From DAOTWA01 sp963702935 (GTDB lineage: Bacteria > Chloroflexota > Anaerolineae > Anaerolineales > Anaerolineaceae): a stretch of 64,000 nucleotides of DNA. The stretch spans positions 3,410,001 through 3,474,000 of the forward strand of contig OY969772.1 of NCBI GenBank assembly GCA_963702935.1, read 5' to 3'. Positions 55,037 through 63,937 of the stretch are shown piece by piece (the first letter of the stretch is position 1; each line of letters starts with the position of its first letter). The position numbers were made by a program, and so were the translations under genes. The notes beneath the pieces are model-generated. The model saw nothing but the letters and a program-made list of their open reading frames with translations, was not told the DNA's origin and made no database searches.

Positions 55037-56351
55037 TTAATTGGGGTTGTTGGCGTTGCGGCCCATGCCGATGTAGGTGAAGCCTAGCTCGCGCAGGCGC
55101 GCCGGATCCCAAAGGTTGCGGCCATCCACGATGATGGGCTGGCGCATGAGCTGGCGAATTTGGGCAAAATCCAGTTGCTTGAATTCGTTCCATTCGGTGG
55201 CCAGAACGAGAGCATCAGCTCCTTTGGCCACCTGATAGGGACTTTCGCACAGCTCGACGCGGTGGAGATATTTCTTGGCGGCTTCCATGGCTTGCGGGTC
55301 GTAGGCGCGTAAGAGGGCGCCTTCGTTCTCCAGCAGGTGGATGATTTCCAGGGCGGGCGCTTCGCGGATATCGTCGGTGTTGGGCTTGAAAGATAGCCCC
55401 AGGACGCCGATCACTTTGTCGTTCAAGGTGCCCATCGCGCGGCGCAGGCGCATTACTACCCGGCGGCGCTGGTTGCGGTTGATTTCCATAACGGCCTGAA
55501 GGAGCTGCGGGTGGGTGCCGTGCAGTACGGCCATGTGGGCCAGCGCTTTCACGTCCTTGGGAAAGCAGCTTCCGCCCCAGCCCAGGCCGGCGTCCAAAAA
55601 GGCGTGGCCGATGCGCTTGTCGTAGCCCATGCCGATGGCGACGTCGTGCACGTCGGCGCCCAGCTCTTCGCAGATGTTGGAGATCTCATTAATGAACGAG
55701 ATGCGTGTAGCCAGAAAGGCGTTCGAGGCGTATTTGATCATTTCGGCCGTGCGCAGGTCAGTGATCATGATCGGGCAGCGCAGGCTGAGGTATAACTGGG
55801 CAACCCGGCTGGCGGCTTCTTTGTCGAGAGAGCCCAAGACGATACGATCCGGATTCTATAAAGTCCAGGATAGCGGAGCCTTCTCGCAGGAATTCCGGGT
55901 TGGAGACCACGCTGAAGGCGAGGGGTTTATCGTTGCGCCGTTTGGAAATGATTTCCGCCACCCAGTCGCCGGTGCCCACCGGGACGGTAGACTTGTTGAT
56001 CACCACGATGGGATGGTCGACGTGATCGGCAATGGCTTCTGATGCGGAGCGCACGTATTGAAGGTCGGCCTCGCCGTCCACGCCGGAGGGCGTGCCCACC
56101 GCGATGAAGGCAAACTCGGCATCCGCCAGCGCCGTGGCATAGTCCGTGGTGAAACATAGCCGGCCGGCGCGCACGTTTTGGGCGACGAGCTGTTCCAACC
56201 CCGGCTCGTAAATCGGCATGATGCCCTGCTCCAGCCGGTTGATGCGCTCCTCATCGATGTCCAGACAAACTACGTGGTTGCCCAAATCAGCAAAACAAGT
56301 CCCTGTCACCAGGCCAACATAGCCGGTGCCAATCACACACAGATTGCTCAT
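55037..56351 (-). CDS. ugd: UDP-glucose 6-dehydrogenase, one frameshift in this sequence
   Basis: It oxidises UDP-glucose to UDP-glucuronate for polysaccharide synthesis. The NAD loop is VIGTGYVGLVTGTCFADLG. The active-site Cys lies in GWGGSCFPKDVKAL. VLGLSFKPNTDDIREAPAL marks the C-terminal domain. The two frames meet at about 55850-55856, next to GATTC on the plus strand; deleting one base gives FIE-(S/P)-DRIVLGSLDKEA and 437 residues, a normal length. The gene is monocistronic and ends at a strong terminator. Confidence 0.93.
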
Positions 56352-56445
56352 AGCTCACCTTCCCCTGATAAAGATAAAGTATCTGGCCTTGCTCAATGGC
56401 GCAAATTGTAGCTCGTGAAAAAGTTGCTTGCGATGCCTCGATTAT

Positions 56446-56480
56446 ACCCGCAGAACGGGTACTTTACCCGTACTACGGGT
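56446..56480. promoter_or_regulatory. Two ACCCG-N5-CGGGT palindromes 20 bp apart
   Basis: ACCCG-CAGAA-CGGGT (56446-56460) and ACCCG-TACTA-CGGGT (56466-56480) are perfect dyads with identical arms; a degenerate third half lies at 56491-56502. They lie 95-130 bp upstream of ugd and upstream of the deaminase promoter, so they could serve either gene. Confidence 0.5.
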
Positions 56481-56536
56481 ATCCTGTATCCACGGCACGG
56501 GTTTATTGAGGTGAGCAAGAGGAGGAGGGATTCGGG

Positions 56537-56542
56537 TATAAT
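56537..56542 (+). promoter_or_regulatory. Distal -10 element before the deaminase gene
   Basis: TATAAT on the plus strand, six bases before the first TTGTNTGACAA-type site. A clear -35 is not visible. Confidence 0.35.
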
Positions 56543-56547
56543 ATTGG

Positions 56548-56632
56548 TTGTATGACAATTGCGATTTTGCCGCAAAACCCTTGTAGATGGCCGGTTTGTC
56601 AGACAAATGACATTAATCATGTTGTCTGACAA
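56548..56632. promoter_or_regulatory. Three GntR-type operator dyads (TTGTCNGACAA)
   Basis: TTGTATGACAA (56548-56558), TTGTCAGACAA (56596-56606) and TTGTCTGACAA (56622-56632). The last two are perfect 11-mer dyads. The third touches the -35 hexamer of the proximal promoter. The GntR/UTRA regulator encoded two genes downstream is the obvious candidate to bind. Confidence 0.6.
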
Positions 56633-56661
56633 TTGACAAGTGACAAATAACCCGTTAAACT
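56633..56661 (+). promoter_or_regulatory. Proximal sigma-70 promoter of the second purine cluster
   Basis: Perfect -35 TTGACA (56633-56638), 17-bp spacer, -10 TAAACT (56656-56661, 4 of 6). The leader to the deaminase ATG would be about 80 nt. Confidence 0.6.
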
Positions 56662-56749
56662 TAGGAGCGTAAGAGTAATCCCGGCTGGCAGGACGATCGG
56701 GCGTTTCAAGTAAACTATAAACCTTTCAGGTGGAGCAAACTTTCAAACG

Positions 56750-58132
56750 ATGACTACTCTACTGGCTCGCAACGCTTCACTCCTCGTAACCATGGATGAC
56801 CAGCGCCGTGAAATTCCTGACGGTGGATTGTTTGCCCGTGACGGCTTTATCGAGCAGGTCGGCCCAACGAAAGGGCTTCCGCCCACGGCGGATGTGGTGC
56901 TGGACTTCACCGGCCACATCCTTCTTCCGGGCCTGATCAATACCCACCACCATTTCTACCAGACTCTGACGCGCGCAGTCCCGGCGGCGCAGAATTCCAA
57001 CCTGTTCAACTGGTTGAAGACGCTCTACCCGATCTGGGCGCGCATGACTCCCGAAGATATCCGCATCTCCACGCAGACGGCCTTGGCGGAGCTGGCTTTT
57101 TCGGGATGCACGACGGCCTCGGATCATCTCTACCTGTTCCCTAACGGCTCGCGCCTGGATGACGAGATCGAAGCCGCCCGAGAGATCGGGGTGCGATTGC
57201 ACGCCTCGCGTGGCTCGATGAGTCTGGGCGAAAGCCAGGGCGGCCTGCCGCCCGACAGCGTGGTTGATCCGGAAGAAGACATTCTCAACGATAGTATTCG
57301 ACTGATCCAAAAATATCACGATCCCAAGCCCGGCGCGATGACCCAGATCGTCCTGGCGCCTTGCTCCCCCTTCAGCGTTACCGGTGAGCTGATGCGTGAG
57401 AGCGCGGCTCTGGCGCGTGAATACGGTGTACATCTGCACACCCATCTGGCCGAAACCCAGGACGAAGAGGCTTTCTGCCTGGAGAAATTCGGCTACCGGC
57501 CGGTGGCCTACATGCAATCGCTGGATTGGATCGGGTCGGACGTGTGGTTCGCGCATTCCGTGCACATCAGCCAGGAAGAGGTCAATCTCTTCGCCAGCCA
57601 GGGCTGCGGCGTGGCGCACTGTCCTTCTTCCAATATGCGCCTGGCCTCGGGAATCGCCCCATTACTGGAATACATGCGCGCCGGGGTTAAAGTCGGCCTG
57701 GGGGTAGACGGCTCGGCGAGCAATGATGGCTCGCACCTGCTGGCAGAAGCCCGTCAGGCCATGCTTCTGGCGCGCCTGCGCGCGGGGTTGATGGGCGCCT
57801 CCCTCTCTGGCGACGATGCTCCTCCATTATTGACGGCCAGGCAAGCCCTGGAGCTGTCCACCCGCGGCGGGGCCGCCGTCCTGGGCCGTACGGACATCGG
57901 CTCTCTGGAATCCGGAAAATGCGCCGATTTCTTTACCATCGACCTCAACTGTTTAGACTACGCAGGCGCCTTGCACGATCCGCTGGCGGCTGTGCTCTTC
58001 TGTGCTCCGCAGAAGGCGGACTATACTGTCGTGCACGGCCAGGTCATCGTGAAAGACGGGCGCCTGCAAACGGTCGATCTGCCCCATCTGGTTGCCCGGC
58101 ACAATCAGGCTGCGCGCCGGTTGTTGATGTAA
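56750..58132 (+). CDS. 8-oxoguanine deaminase-type amidohydrolase
   Basis: A 460-residue zinc hydrolase. It shows PGLINTHHHFYQTLTRA, HLHTHLAETQDEEAFC, VWFAHSVHIS, VAHCPSSNMRLASG, and the catalytic Asp region VGLGVDGSASNDGSHL. These features, including YGYRPV-like FGYRPVAYMQ, fit the 8-oxoguanine deaminase branch, which converts 8-oxoguanine to uric acid. Hydroxydechloroatrazine and related hydrolases are close relatives. It heads the plus-strand cluster and is probably the gene controlled by the TTGTCNGACAA sites. Confidence 0.87.
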   Translation: MTTLLARNASLLVTMDDQRREIPDGGLFARDGFIEQVGPTKGLPPTADVVLDFTGHILLPGLINTHHHFYQTLTRAVPAAQNSNLFNWLKTLYPIWARMTPEDIRISTQTALAELAFSGCTTASDHLYLFPNGSRLDDEIEAAREIGVRLHASRGSMSLGESQGGLPPDSVVDPEEDILNDSIRLIQKYHDPKPGAMTQIVLAPCSPFSVTGELMRESAALAREYGVHLHTHLAETQDEEAFCLEKFGYRPVAYMQSLDWIGSDVWFAHSVHISQEEVNLFASQGCGVAHCPSSNMRLASGIAPLLEYMRAGVKVGLGVDGSASNDGSHLLAEARQAMLLARLRAGLMGASLSGDDAPPLLTARQALELSTRGGAAVLGRTDIGSLESGKCADFFTIDLNCLDYAGALHDPLAAVLFCAPQKADYTVVHGQVIVKDGRLQTVDLPHLVARHNQAARRLLM

Positions 58133-58264
58133 ATGGAGCGCCTCTCTGGTCGTGGCCCCGGGGCTGCGCATTTCAGATCTTGGATTGGTGGATGTAATTG
58201 AATTCCAGTTCATTGACGTGCTGGAAGAAAGCCTCATTAGGTCGGACGAAGAACAGGTGTAACT

Positions 58265-59035
58265 ATGAACGATAATGTCCATCCATTCCAACGCTTGCAA
58301 GTCGGGTTAGCTGCTCTGATCGCTGCGACTCCCCCGGGGGAACGCCTGCCTTCGGAGCCGCAGCTTGCCAAGAACCTGGGCGTCTCGCGGGCTACTTTGC
58401 GAGAAGCTATGCGCTCTTTTGAGGGCCAGGGCCTGATCCGTCGCAAGCAAGGGGTCGGGACGTTCGTGGTCGGGAACACGAAGATCATCGATAGTGGCCT
58501 GGAAGTGCTGGAAAGCATCGAGACCATGTCACAGAAAATCTCCCTCGGCGTTTCCATGGGCGACCTTCAGGTGCGGCAGCTAACCGCCGATAGCCAGTTA
58601 GCGGAGGCTCTGAGTGTGCCCGAGGGGGAGCGTCTCGTAGAAGTGCGGCGCGTCATCCTGGGAGATAATCGTCCGGTCGCTTACCTGGTGGACGTGCTGC
58701 CGAAAGATGTCCTGGCGGCGGAGGATATCAAAACAGGTTTTACCGGGTCTGTTTTGGACCTCCTGCTGCAACGCGGCTCGCCGCAACTGTTGAACTCGCG
58801 CACTGAGATCAAGGCGGTAGCAGCCTCCACGGAGGTGGCTCGCGCGCTCGAGATTCAGCGCGGAGACGTGCTGTTACTTTTCGTTGCTTACCTCTATTCC
58901 ACTACCACGCGAGTGGTAGATTATTCCTTAAGTTATTTCCTGCCAGGTTATTTCCGCTTCCATGTTATTCGAAGTGTGGGTGCACCCGGTCAAATTTCCT
59001 GGGTAGCGGTGGAACAGCAGGAAGGGAGGCAGTGA
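58265..59035 (+). CDS. GntR-family regulator with UTRA domain (HutC subfamily)
   Basis: A 256-residue repressor-type protein. The winged helix has GERLPSEPQLAKNLGVSRAT, LREAMRSFEGQGLI and KQGVGTFV. The C-terminal UTRA domain has VPEGERLVEVRRVIL, RPVAYLVDVLP, and ALEIQRGDVLLLFVAYLYS, where small effectors bind. It lies inside the deaminase/carbamoyltransferase cluster, so a purine or carbamoyl intermediate could be the effector (inference). Confidence 0.92.
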   Translation: MNDNVHPFQRLQVGLAALIAATPPGERLPSEPQLAKNLGVSRATLREAMRSFEGQGLIRRKQGVGTFVVGNTKIIDSGLEVLESIETMSQKISLGVSMGDLQVRQLTADSQLAEALSVPEGERLVEVRRVILGDNRPVAYLVDVLPKDVLAAEDIKTGFTGSVLDLLLQRGSPQLLNSRTEIKAVAASTEVARALEIQRGDVLLLFVAYLYSTTTRVVDYSLSYFLPGYFRFHVIRSVGAPGQISWVAVEQQEGRQ

Positions 59036-59122
59036 ACTCATTCCGGATAACGCGATGAATTGAACTAACCGAAAAGTTTTTTTCTAAATCTCAATAACCC
59101 ATCTAACTATAGGAGGTTTGTT

Positions 59123-60073
59123 ATGCGTAGCTTTTCAGGTCGTGACATTCTGTCTTTGAAAGATTTCGAGCGGGAAGAGTTTTTCCGCATCTTCCAGGTT
59201 GCAAAGGAACTGGAGCCTATCGCCCGTGACCGCCGCAACAGCAATTTGCTGGCCAACAAAACCATGGTGACCGCTTTCTATCAGCCCAGCACCCGCACGC
59301 GCCTGGCCCACGAAGCCGCCATGCACCGCCTGGGCGGACACGTTACCGGCTTCTCGGATGCCAAGATGACCCGCGCGGGCGACTGGTATCAGGAGAGCAT
59401 CAAGGATACGGTCAAGATGTTGGAATATTATGGTGACGTGATCGTCATGCGCCATTTCCAGCAGGGTGCGCCTCAAGAGGCCGCTAAGTGGGCTTCCGTT
59501 CCGATCATCAACGGCGGCGACGGCTGGGGCGAGCACCCCACCCAGATCCTGACCGACCTTTATACCGTTTTGAACGAAAAGGGTCGCATCGACGGCCTGA
59601 AGTGGCTGGCGGTTGGCGATATGCGCATGCGCACCATGCATTCGTTATCCTATGCGCTCACCCAGTTCGACTGCCCCATCACCTACGTCGCGCCGCCTGA
59701 AATGACCCTGACGGATGAATTCAAGGCCGAGCTGAAGCAGTACAGCCTGAACTTTAAAGAAGCCGAGCACGTCGAGCAGGCCATCGGCGAAGCGGACGTC
59801 ATCCTGGTCGAGCCGGTGGTTCAACCCGATTACACCAAGTCTCGCCAGGAAGCCGGCGAGCACGGTATGACCCCCGCGAATTACAAGATCACCCGCGAGC
59901 TGTTGTCCACCAAGGCCAAGTCCGACGCGATTTTGCTGCACTCGCTACCGCGCATGGACGAGATTCCTCCCGATGTAGACATCACCCGCTGGTCGCGCTA
60001 CTGGCAGGAAGCCTTCAACGGCGTGGTCATGCGCATGGCTCTGTTGTCCCTGGTGCTGGGGGCCATGGAATAA
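59123..60073 (+). CDS. Aspartate carbamoyltransferase-like enzyme
   Basis: A 316-residue transcarbamylase. The carbamoyl-phosphate loop is FYQPSTRTRLAHEAA. The second motif is GEHPTQILTDLYT and the C-terminal loop is LLHSLPRMDEIPPDVD, all close to PyrB. AGGAGG lies seven bases upstream of ATG. There is no pyrI, pyrC or other pyrimidine gene nearby; instead it sits with an 8-oxoguanine deaminase, a YgeW-like enzyme and carbamate kinase. It may work on a purine-derived acceptor such as oxamate or a ureido acid instead of aspartate. The biosynthetic PyrB role remains possible. Confidence 0.88.
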   Translation: MRSFSGRDILSLKDFEREEFFRIFQVAKELEPIARDRRNSNLLANKTMVTAFYQPSTRTRLAHEAAMHRLGGHVTGFSDAKMTRAGDWYQESIKDTVKMLEYYGDVIVMRHFQQGAPQEAAKWASVPIINGGDGWGEHPTQILTDLYTVLNEKGRIDGLKWLAVGDMRMRTMHSLSYALTQFDCPITYVAPPEMTLTDEFKAELKQYSLNFKEAEHVEQAIGEADVILVEPVVQPDYTKSRQEAGEHGMTPANYKITRELLSTKAKSDAILLHSLPRMDEIPPDVDITRWSRYWQEAFNGVVMRMALLSLVLGAME

Positions 60074-60086
60074 TTCGGAACTTGCG

Positions 60087-60124
60087 ATGCTCTGCCGGTA
60101 CGCCAGTGCGTTCCGACAGAGCAT
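60087..60124 (+). terminator. Intercistronic stem-loop
   Basis: An 8-bp stem ATGCTCTG/CAGAGCAT (60087-60094, 60117-60124) around a 22-nt loop that can form an inner GGTACG-like stem. No T-run follows, so it may be a processing or stability element. Confidence 0.35.
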
Positions 60125-60232
60125 TCTCCTATCCTTGTAGAAGAGTGAGGGTGCTCCATCGCACGCGCTTCGCGGCGCTCCCCACACGGAGCTGGGATAG
60201 GCGCTTTGAACGGAAAATAACTGGAGGATATG

Positions 60233-61214
60233 ATGCAAACTTTTCTTCATGGACGTGATTTAATCGGGGACCTTGATTTCTCTAAAGAAGAAGTCGAGAC
60301 CGTTTTGGACGTTGCTTTTGATCTCAAGCGCAAACGCGCGATGAACGAGCTGACCCCCTATCTGCGGGACAAGGTGCTGGCGATGCTGTTCTTCTTCAGC
60401 AGCACGCGCACGCGCGGCTCGTTCGAAGCCGGCATGGCGCACCTGGGCGGGCACGCCGCCTTTATCGAATCGCGCACTACCCAGATTTCGCACGGCGACA
60501 CCCCCAAAGAGATCGGTGAGATCTTCGGGCGCTATTTCGACGGGATCTGCCATTCGCCACGTCGATTGGGGCGTGGGGAATAAATACCTCAACGAGGTTG
60601 CCAAGGCTTCCCGCGTGCCTGTTTTGAACATGCAATGCGACATCTACCACCCCTTCCAGTGCCTGGCGGACCTGATGACCATCGTCGAGAAAAAAGGCCG
60701 CGACCTGCGCCGCAAGAAAATGGTGGTCTCGTGGGCTTACGCAGCTTCCTACCAAAAGCCCATGTCTGTGCCGCAGAGCCTGGTGCTGCAAATGCCGCGC
60801 TTCGGGATGGACGTGGTGCTTGCCCACCCGCCGGAATTCCGGTTGATGCCCGAGATCATGGATCAGGCTCAGGAACAGGCGCGCAAGTTTGGTGTGGGCT
60901 TCGAGGTGGTGGACGACATGGAAGCCGCTTTCAAAGATGCGGATGTGGTGTACGCCAAATCCTGGGGCGCCATGGTGCACACGCCAGACCCTGAGGAAGG
61001 CGCAAAGATCATCAAGAAGTACGAGCATTGGATCACCGACGAGCGCAAGATGGCCCTGGCCAAGCCGGACGCCATTTACATGCACCCGCTGCCTGCCGAC
61101 CGCAATATCGAAGTGACGGATGGCGTCATGGATGGCCCGAATTCGGTGGTTTATGACCAGGCTGAGAACCGCATGCACGCCCAGGAAGCGGTTATGGCCT
61201 TGACGATGGGTTAG
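60233..61214 (+). CDS. YgeW-like knotted carbamoyltransferase, one frameshift in this sequence
   Basis: Repaired length 326 residues. Motifs are FFFSSTRTRGSFEAGMAHLGG, QCDIYHPFQCLADLMT and YMHPLPADRNIEVTDGV. The two frames meet at 60542-60551 (GGGATCTGCC); dropping the T gives FDGIAIRHVDWGVGN. ATG at 60233 is preferred because GGAGG lies five bases upstream; an ATG one codon earlier is too close. It is a clear paralogue of the gene at 6570-7562. With carbamate kinase next to it, it probably runs toward carbamoyl phosphate for ATP formation; its organic substrate is unknown. Confidence 0.88.
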
Positions 61215-61260
61215 CCAATTTACTTACACCTACGATTAGACATTACGGGAGATGAATTCA

Positions 61261-62214
61261 ATGGCTCAGAAAAAGGTTGCAGTGGTTGCTGTCGGCGGAA
61301 ACTCATTGATCAAGGACAAGAACCACCAGTCCGTTGAGGATCAATATCTGGCCGCCAAGGAATCTGCCACCACATTGCCGATATGATCGAAGCCGGGTGG
61401 GACGTGGCTATCGGGCACGGAAACGGCCCGCAGGTTGGCTTCATCCTGCGACGCTCGGAGATGGCTCATAAGGCAGAAGGTATGCACGAAGTCCCGCTGG
61501 ACGTTTGCGGGGCCGATACCCAGGGCGCGATCGGATATTCCTTGCAGCAGAATCTGCAAAACGAGTTCAAGAAACGTGGTATTCACAAGCCTGTAGCGAC
61601 TGTGATCACCCAGGTGCCGTGGACCGCAATGATAAGGCCTTCCAGAACCCCACCAAGCCGATCGGCGGTTTCATGGAGGAGGCGGAAGCCAAGCAGCGCG
61701 CCAGGACCTCGGCTGGAGCGTGGTCGAAGACGCCGGGCGTGGGTGGCGGCGCGTGGTGGCTTCTCCCATCCCTCAGGAAGTAGTGGAGCTTGAAGCCGTA
61801 AAGTCCCTGATCAACTCCGGCTGCGTGGTGGTCACCGTGGGCGGTGGCGGCATCCCTGTGATCAAGAATGAAAATGGGGAATATATCGGTACGGCAGCGG
61901 TGATCGATAAGGACTACGCCAGCAGCCTGCTCGCCCGCCTGATCAACGCCGACCTGTTCTTGATCTCCACGGCGGTAGAAAAGGTGGCGCTCAACTTCGG
62001 CAAGCCCGATCAGAAGTGGCTGGACCGCATGACCCTGGCGGAAGCCAAGCAATACCTCGCCGAAGGCACGCATTTCGCCAAGGGTTCTATGGCCCCTAAG
62101 ATTCAGGCGATCATCTGGTTCCTGGAGGCGGGTGGAAAACAGGCGCTCATCACCAACCCGGAGAATATCGGACGGGCGTTGAATGGCGAGACCGGCACCT
62201 GGATCGTTCCCTAA
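61261..62214 (+). CDS. arcC: Carbamate kinase, three frameshifts in this sequence
   Basis: It makes ATP from carbamoyl phosphate and ADP. Visible pieces in order: VAVVAVGGNSLIKDKN; IADMIEAGWDVAIGHGNGPQVG and VPLDVCGADTQGAIGYSLQQ; DRNDKAFQNPTKPIGGFMEE; VVEDAGRGWRRVVASPIPQE, VTVGGGGIPVI, AAVIDKDYASSLLA and GSMAPKIQAIIWFLE. Three single-base losses (about 61360-61366, 61613-61620, 61699-61703) account for all the breaks, and the third returns the gene to its first frame; repaired length is 318 residues. Three losses in one gene look like sequence error. It is 46 bp downstream of the YgeW-like gene. Confidence 0.88.
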
Positions 62215-62227
62215 TTGATTTTCTGTT

Positions 62228-62263
62228 CGTTTCCCCGGCGCCTATCTTAGCCCCGGGGAAACG
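62228..62263 (+). terminator. Hairpin after carbamate kinase
   Basis: An 11-bp stem CGTTTCCCCGG/CCGGGGAAACG with a 14-nt loop, 13 bp beyond the stop and followed by ATCTTCTCCT. It probably ends the transcript before the transporter genes. Confidence 0.6.
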
Positions 62264-62571
62264 ATCTTCTCCTACCGTAATGTCTGATCAGCTCCTTACA
62301 GCACTTTAAAATGGGAAGAATGCAGCGGTAATTCTGCTATGCCAGGCGCGGATTAGTGTAAAATCTAACTGATTGGCTGGCGGAATTTCCCTCGACATGT
62401 TGAGGAATACGAGCAAGAAGGGTTCATCCTCCGGCAGCTTCTGGTATTCTGTAGTATTATCAGCAGGAGACAAAGTTAGGAAGGAGGTAAGTCAATCCAA
62501 AAAGGAGCATCTGTTGTTTCGACTGTCGTTCTATCCCTTTCAAACTAGATTGCATTCGTGGAGGAGTTGAA
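62264..62571. other. Spacer before the ABC transporter
   Basis: About 300 bp with no gene that I can support. A TAAAAT at 62358-62363 could be a -10. Two unused ribosome-site-like motifs (AAGGAGG near 62480 and AAAGGAG near 62500) lie here, followed by the true GGAGGAG before the lipoprotein ATG. Confidence 0.4.
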
Positions 62572-63879
62572 ATGAAAAGTAACATTTTATGGCGTAGCAT
62601 CGCTCTTTTGCTCATCGCCAGTGTGATGTTAGCAGCGTGTGCGCCGGCCGCTACTCCGACTGCAGCTCCAGCGCCAACACAGGCTGTGGTACAGCCCACG
62701 CAGGCGCCCGTCGTAGCGCCAACCACCGCCCCAGTGGCGACTGAAGCACAGCCCACGGTTGCGGCTACACAGGCCATGACGCCGTTGACCTTTGGTATGA
62801 TCCTCGTGGGCCCTTACAACGACAATGGCTGGAGCCAGGCTACCTACGATGGCGCTCAATACGTCGTGAGTAAGCTGCCCGGTACACAGTTGGTCTACAT
62901 CGACAATGCTTTCAACCATCAGGGGACGACCCCCGCTCAATTGGCCGAACAACTGCTCGGCCAGGGCGCCAAGGTGATCATCTTCAACTCGGATAGCTTT
63001 ATGGATGATTCCAACACCTTCGCCGCGGCTCATCCCGACATTCCCACGATCATGCTTTCCGGGGATCAAAACTGGGCCGAAGGCCAGGACTACAAGAACA
63101 TCCCCAATATGATCGATATCATGGGACGCATGGTTTATATGAAGGAAATCGCCGGCTGCGCAGCCGCCCTGACCACGCAAACCGGTAAGATCGGTTTCCT
63201 GGGGCCGCTAATCAACTCTGAGACCCGCCGTCTGGCTGCATCGGCCTTCTTGGGCGCGAAGTACTGCTGGACCAACGTCTTGAAGAAGGACGCAGCCAGC
63301 CTGACCTTCAGCGTCACCTGGATCGGCAACTGGTTCAACGTCCCTGGCCAGACCCTGGACCCGACGCAGGTCGCGGATCAGTTCTATAACAGCGGCTACG
63401 ACGTAGTCATCTCGGGCATCGATACGACCGAGGCGCTGGTAGAGGCCAAGAAGATGACCGACGCCGGCAAGACTGTGTTTGCCATTCCTTACGACTATAA
63501 AGACGCGTGCTCGCAGGCGCCCAGCGTATGCTTGGGTGTGCCCTACTTCAATTGGGGCCCGGCCCTGCTCAAGAACATGCAAGACATCGAAGCTGGCACC
63601 TGGACGCCTCACTTCGAGTGGAACCCGCCGGATTGGGCGAACTTCGACAGCGCAGACAGCGGCGCCGTGGGCTTCAACATTGGCCCGGCTCTCAGCGCGG
63701 ACAACAAGACCACCTTGCAGACGTTCATCTCGGATTTGAGCGGTGGACTGAACCTGTGGACTGGCCCGATCAACTTGCAAGACGGCACGGCCTACCTCAA
63801 GGATGGTGAAGTAGCTACCGATCAGCAGATCTGGTACCTGCCCCAACTTCTGGAAGGTATGGAAGGTCAGAGCAAGTAA
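62572..63879 (+). CDS. BMP-family ABC transporter substrate-binding lipoprotein
   Basis: A 435-residue lipoprotein. The signal peptide ends in the lipobox SVMLAAC; a linker rich in Ala, Pro, Thr and Gln follows to about residue 68. The mature domain starts LTFGMILVGPYNDNGWSQA, matching the BMP/PnrA fold, with IGFLGPLINSETRRLA and VISGIDTTEALVEAKK. BMP proteins commonly bind purine nucleosides. GGAGGAG precedes ATG. It is followed by an ABC ATPase gene, so a nucleoside importer linked to the purine genes is likely. Confidence 0.9.
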   Translation: MKSNILWRSIALLLIASVMLAACAPAATPTAAPAPTQAVVQPTQAPVVAPTTAPVATEAQPTVAATQAMTPLTFGMILVGPYNDNGWSQATYDGAQYVVSKLPGTQLVYIDNAFNHQGTTPAQLAEQLLGQGAKVIIFNSDSFMDDSNTFAAAHPDIPTIMLSGDQNWAEGQDYKNIPNMIDIMGRMVYMKEIAGCAAALTTQTGKIGFLGPLINSETRRLAASAFLGAKYCWTNVLKKDAASLTFSVTWIGNWFNVPGQTLDPTQVADQFYNSGYDVVISGIDTTEALVEAKKMTDAGKTVFAIPYDYKDACSQAPSVCLGVPYFNWGPALLKNMQDIEAGTWTPHFEWNPPDWANFDSADSGAVGFNIGPALSADNKTTLQTFISDLSGGLNLWTGPINLQDGTAYLKDGEVATDQQIWYLPQLLEGMEGQSK

Positions 63880-63894
63880 TCCCATGTTTTCGAA

Positions 63895-63922
63895 GGGGGG
63901 AAGCCGCCACAGGCTTCCCCCC
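63895..63922 (+). terminator. Intercistronic hairpin between lipoprotein and ATPase genes
   Basis: A perfect 11-bp stem GGGGGGAAGCC/GGCTTCCCCCC with loop GCCACA, 15 bp after the stop and with no T-run. It probably stabilises the binding-protein mRNA or thins out transcription of the ATPase gene. Confidence 0.6.
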
Positions 63923-63937
63923 AACTAAGAGGGCTCA

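Noticed and set aside
58134..58262. Short acidic open frame between deaminase and GntR genes (ends LIRSDEEQV)
   Set aside because: It has coding-like composition and stops just before the GntR ATG, but needs a GTG start without a ribosome site or a frame repair; too little to call.
60230..62214. Programmed frameshifting in the carbamoyltransferase/carbamate kinase genes
   Set aside because: There is no slippery heptamer or stimulatory structure at the breaks, three breaks occur in one metabolic gene, and similar errors occur in unrelated genes.
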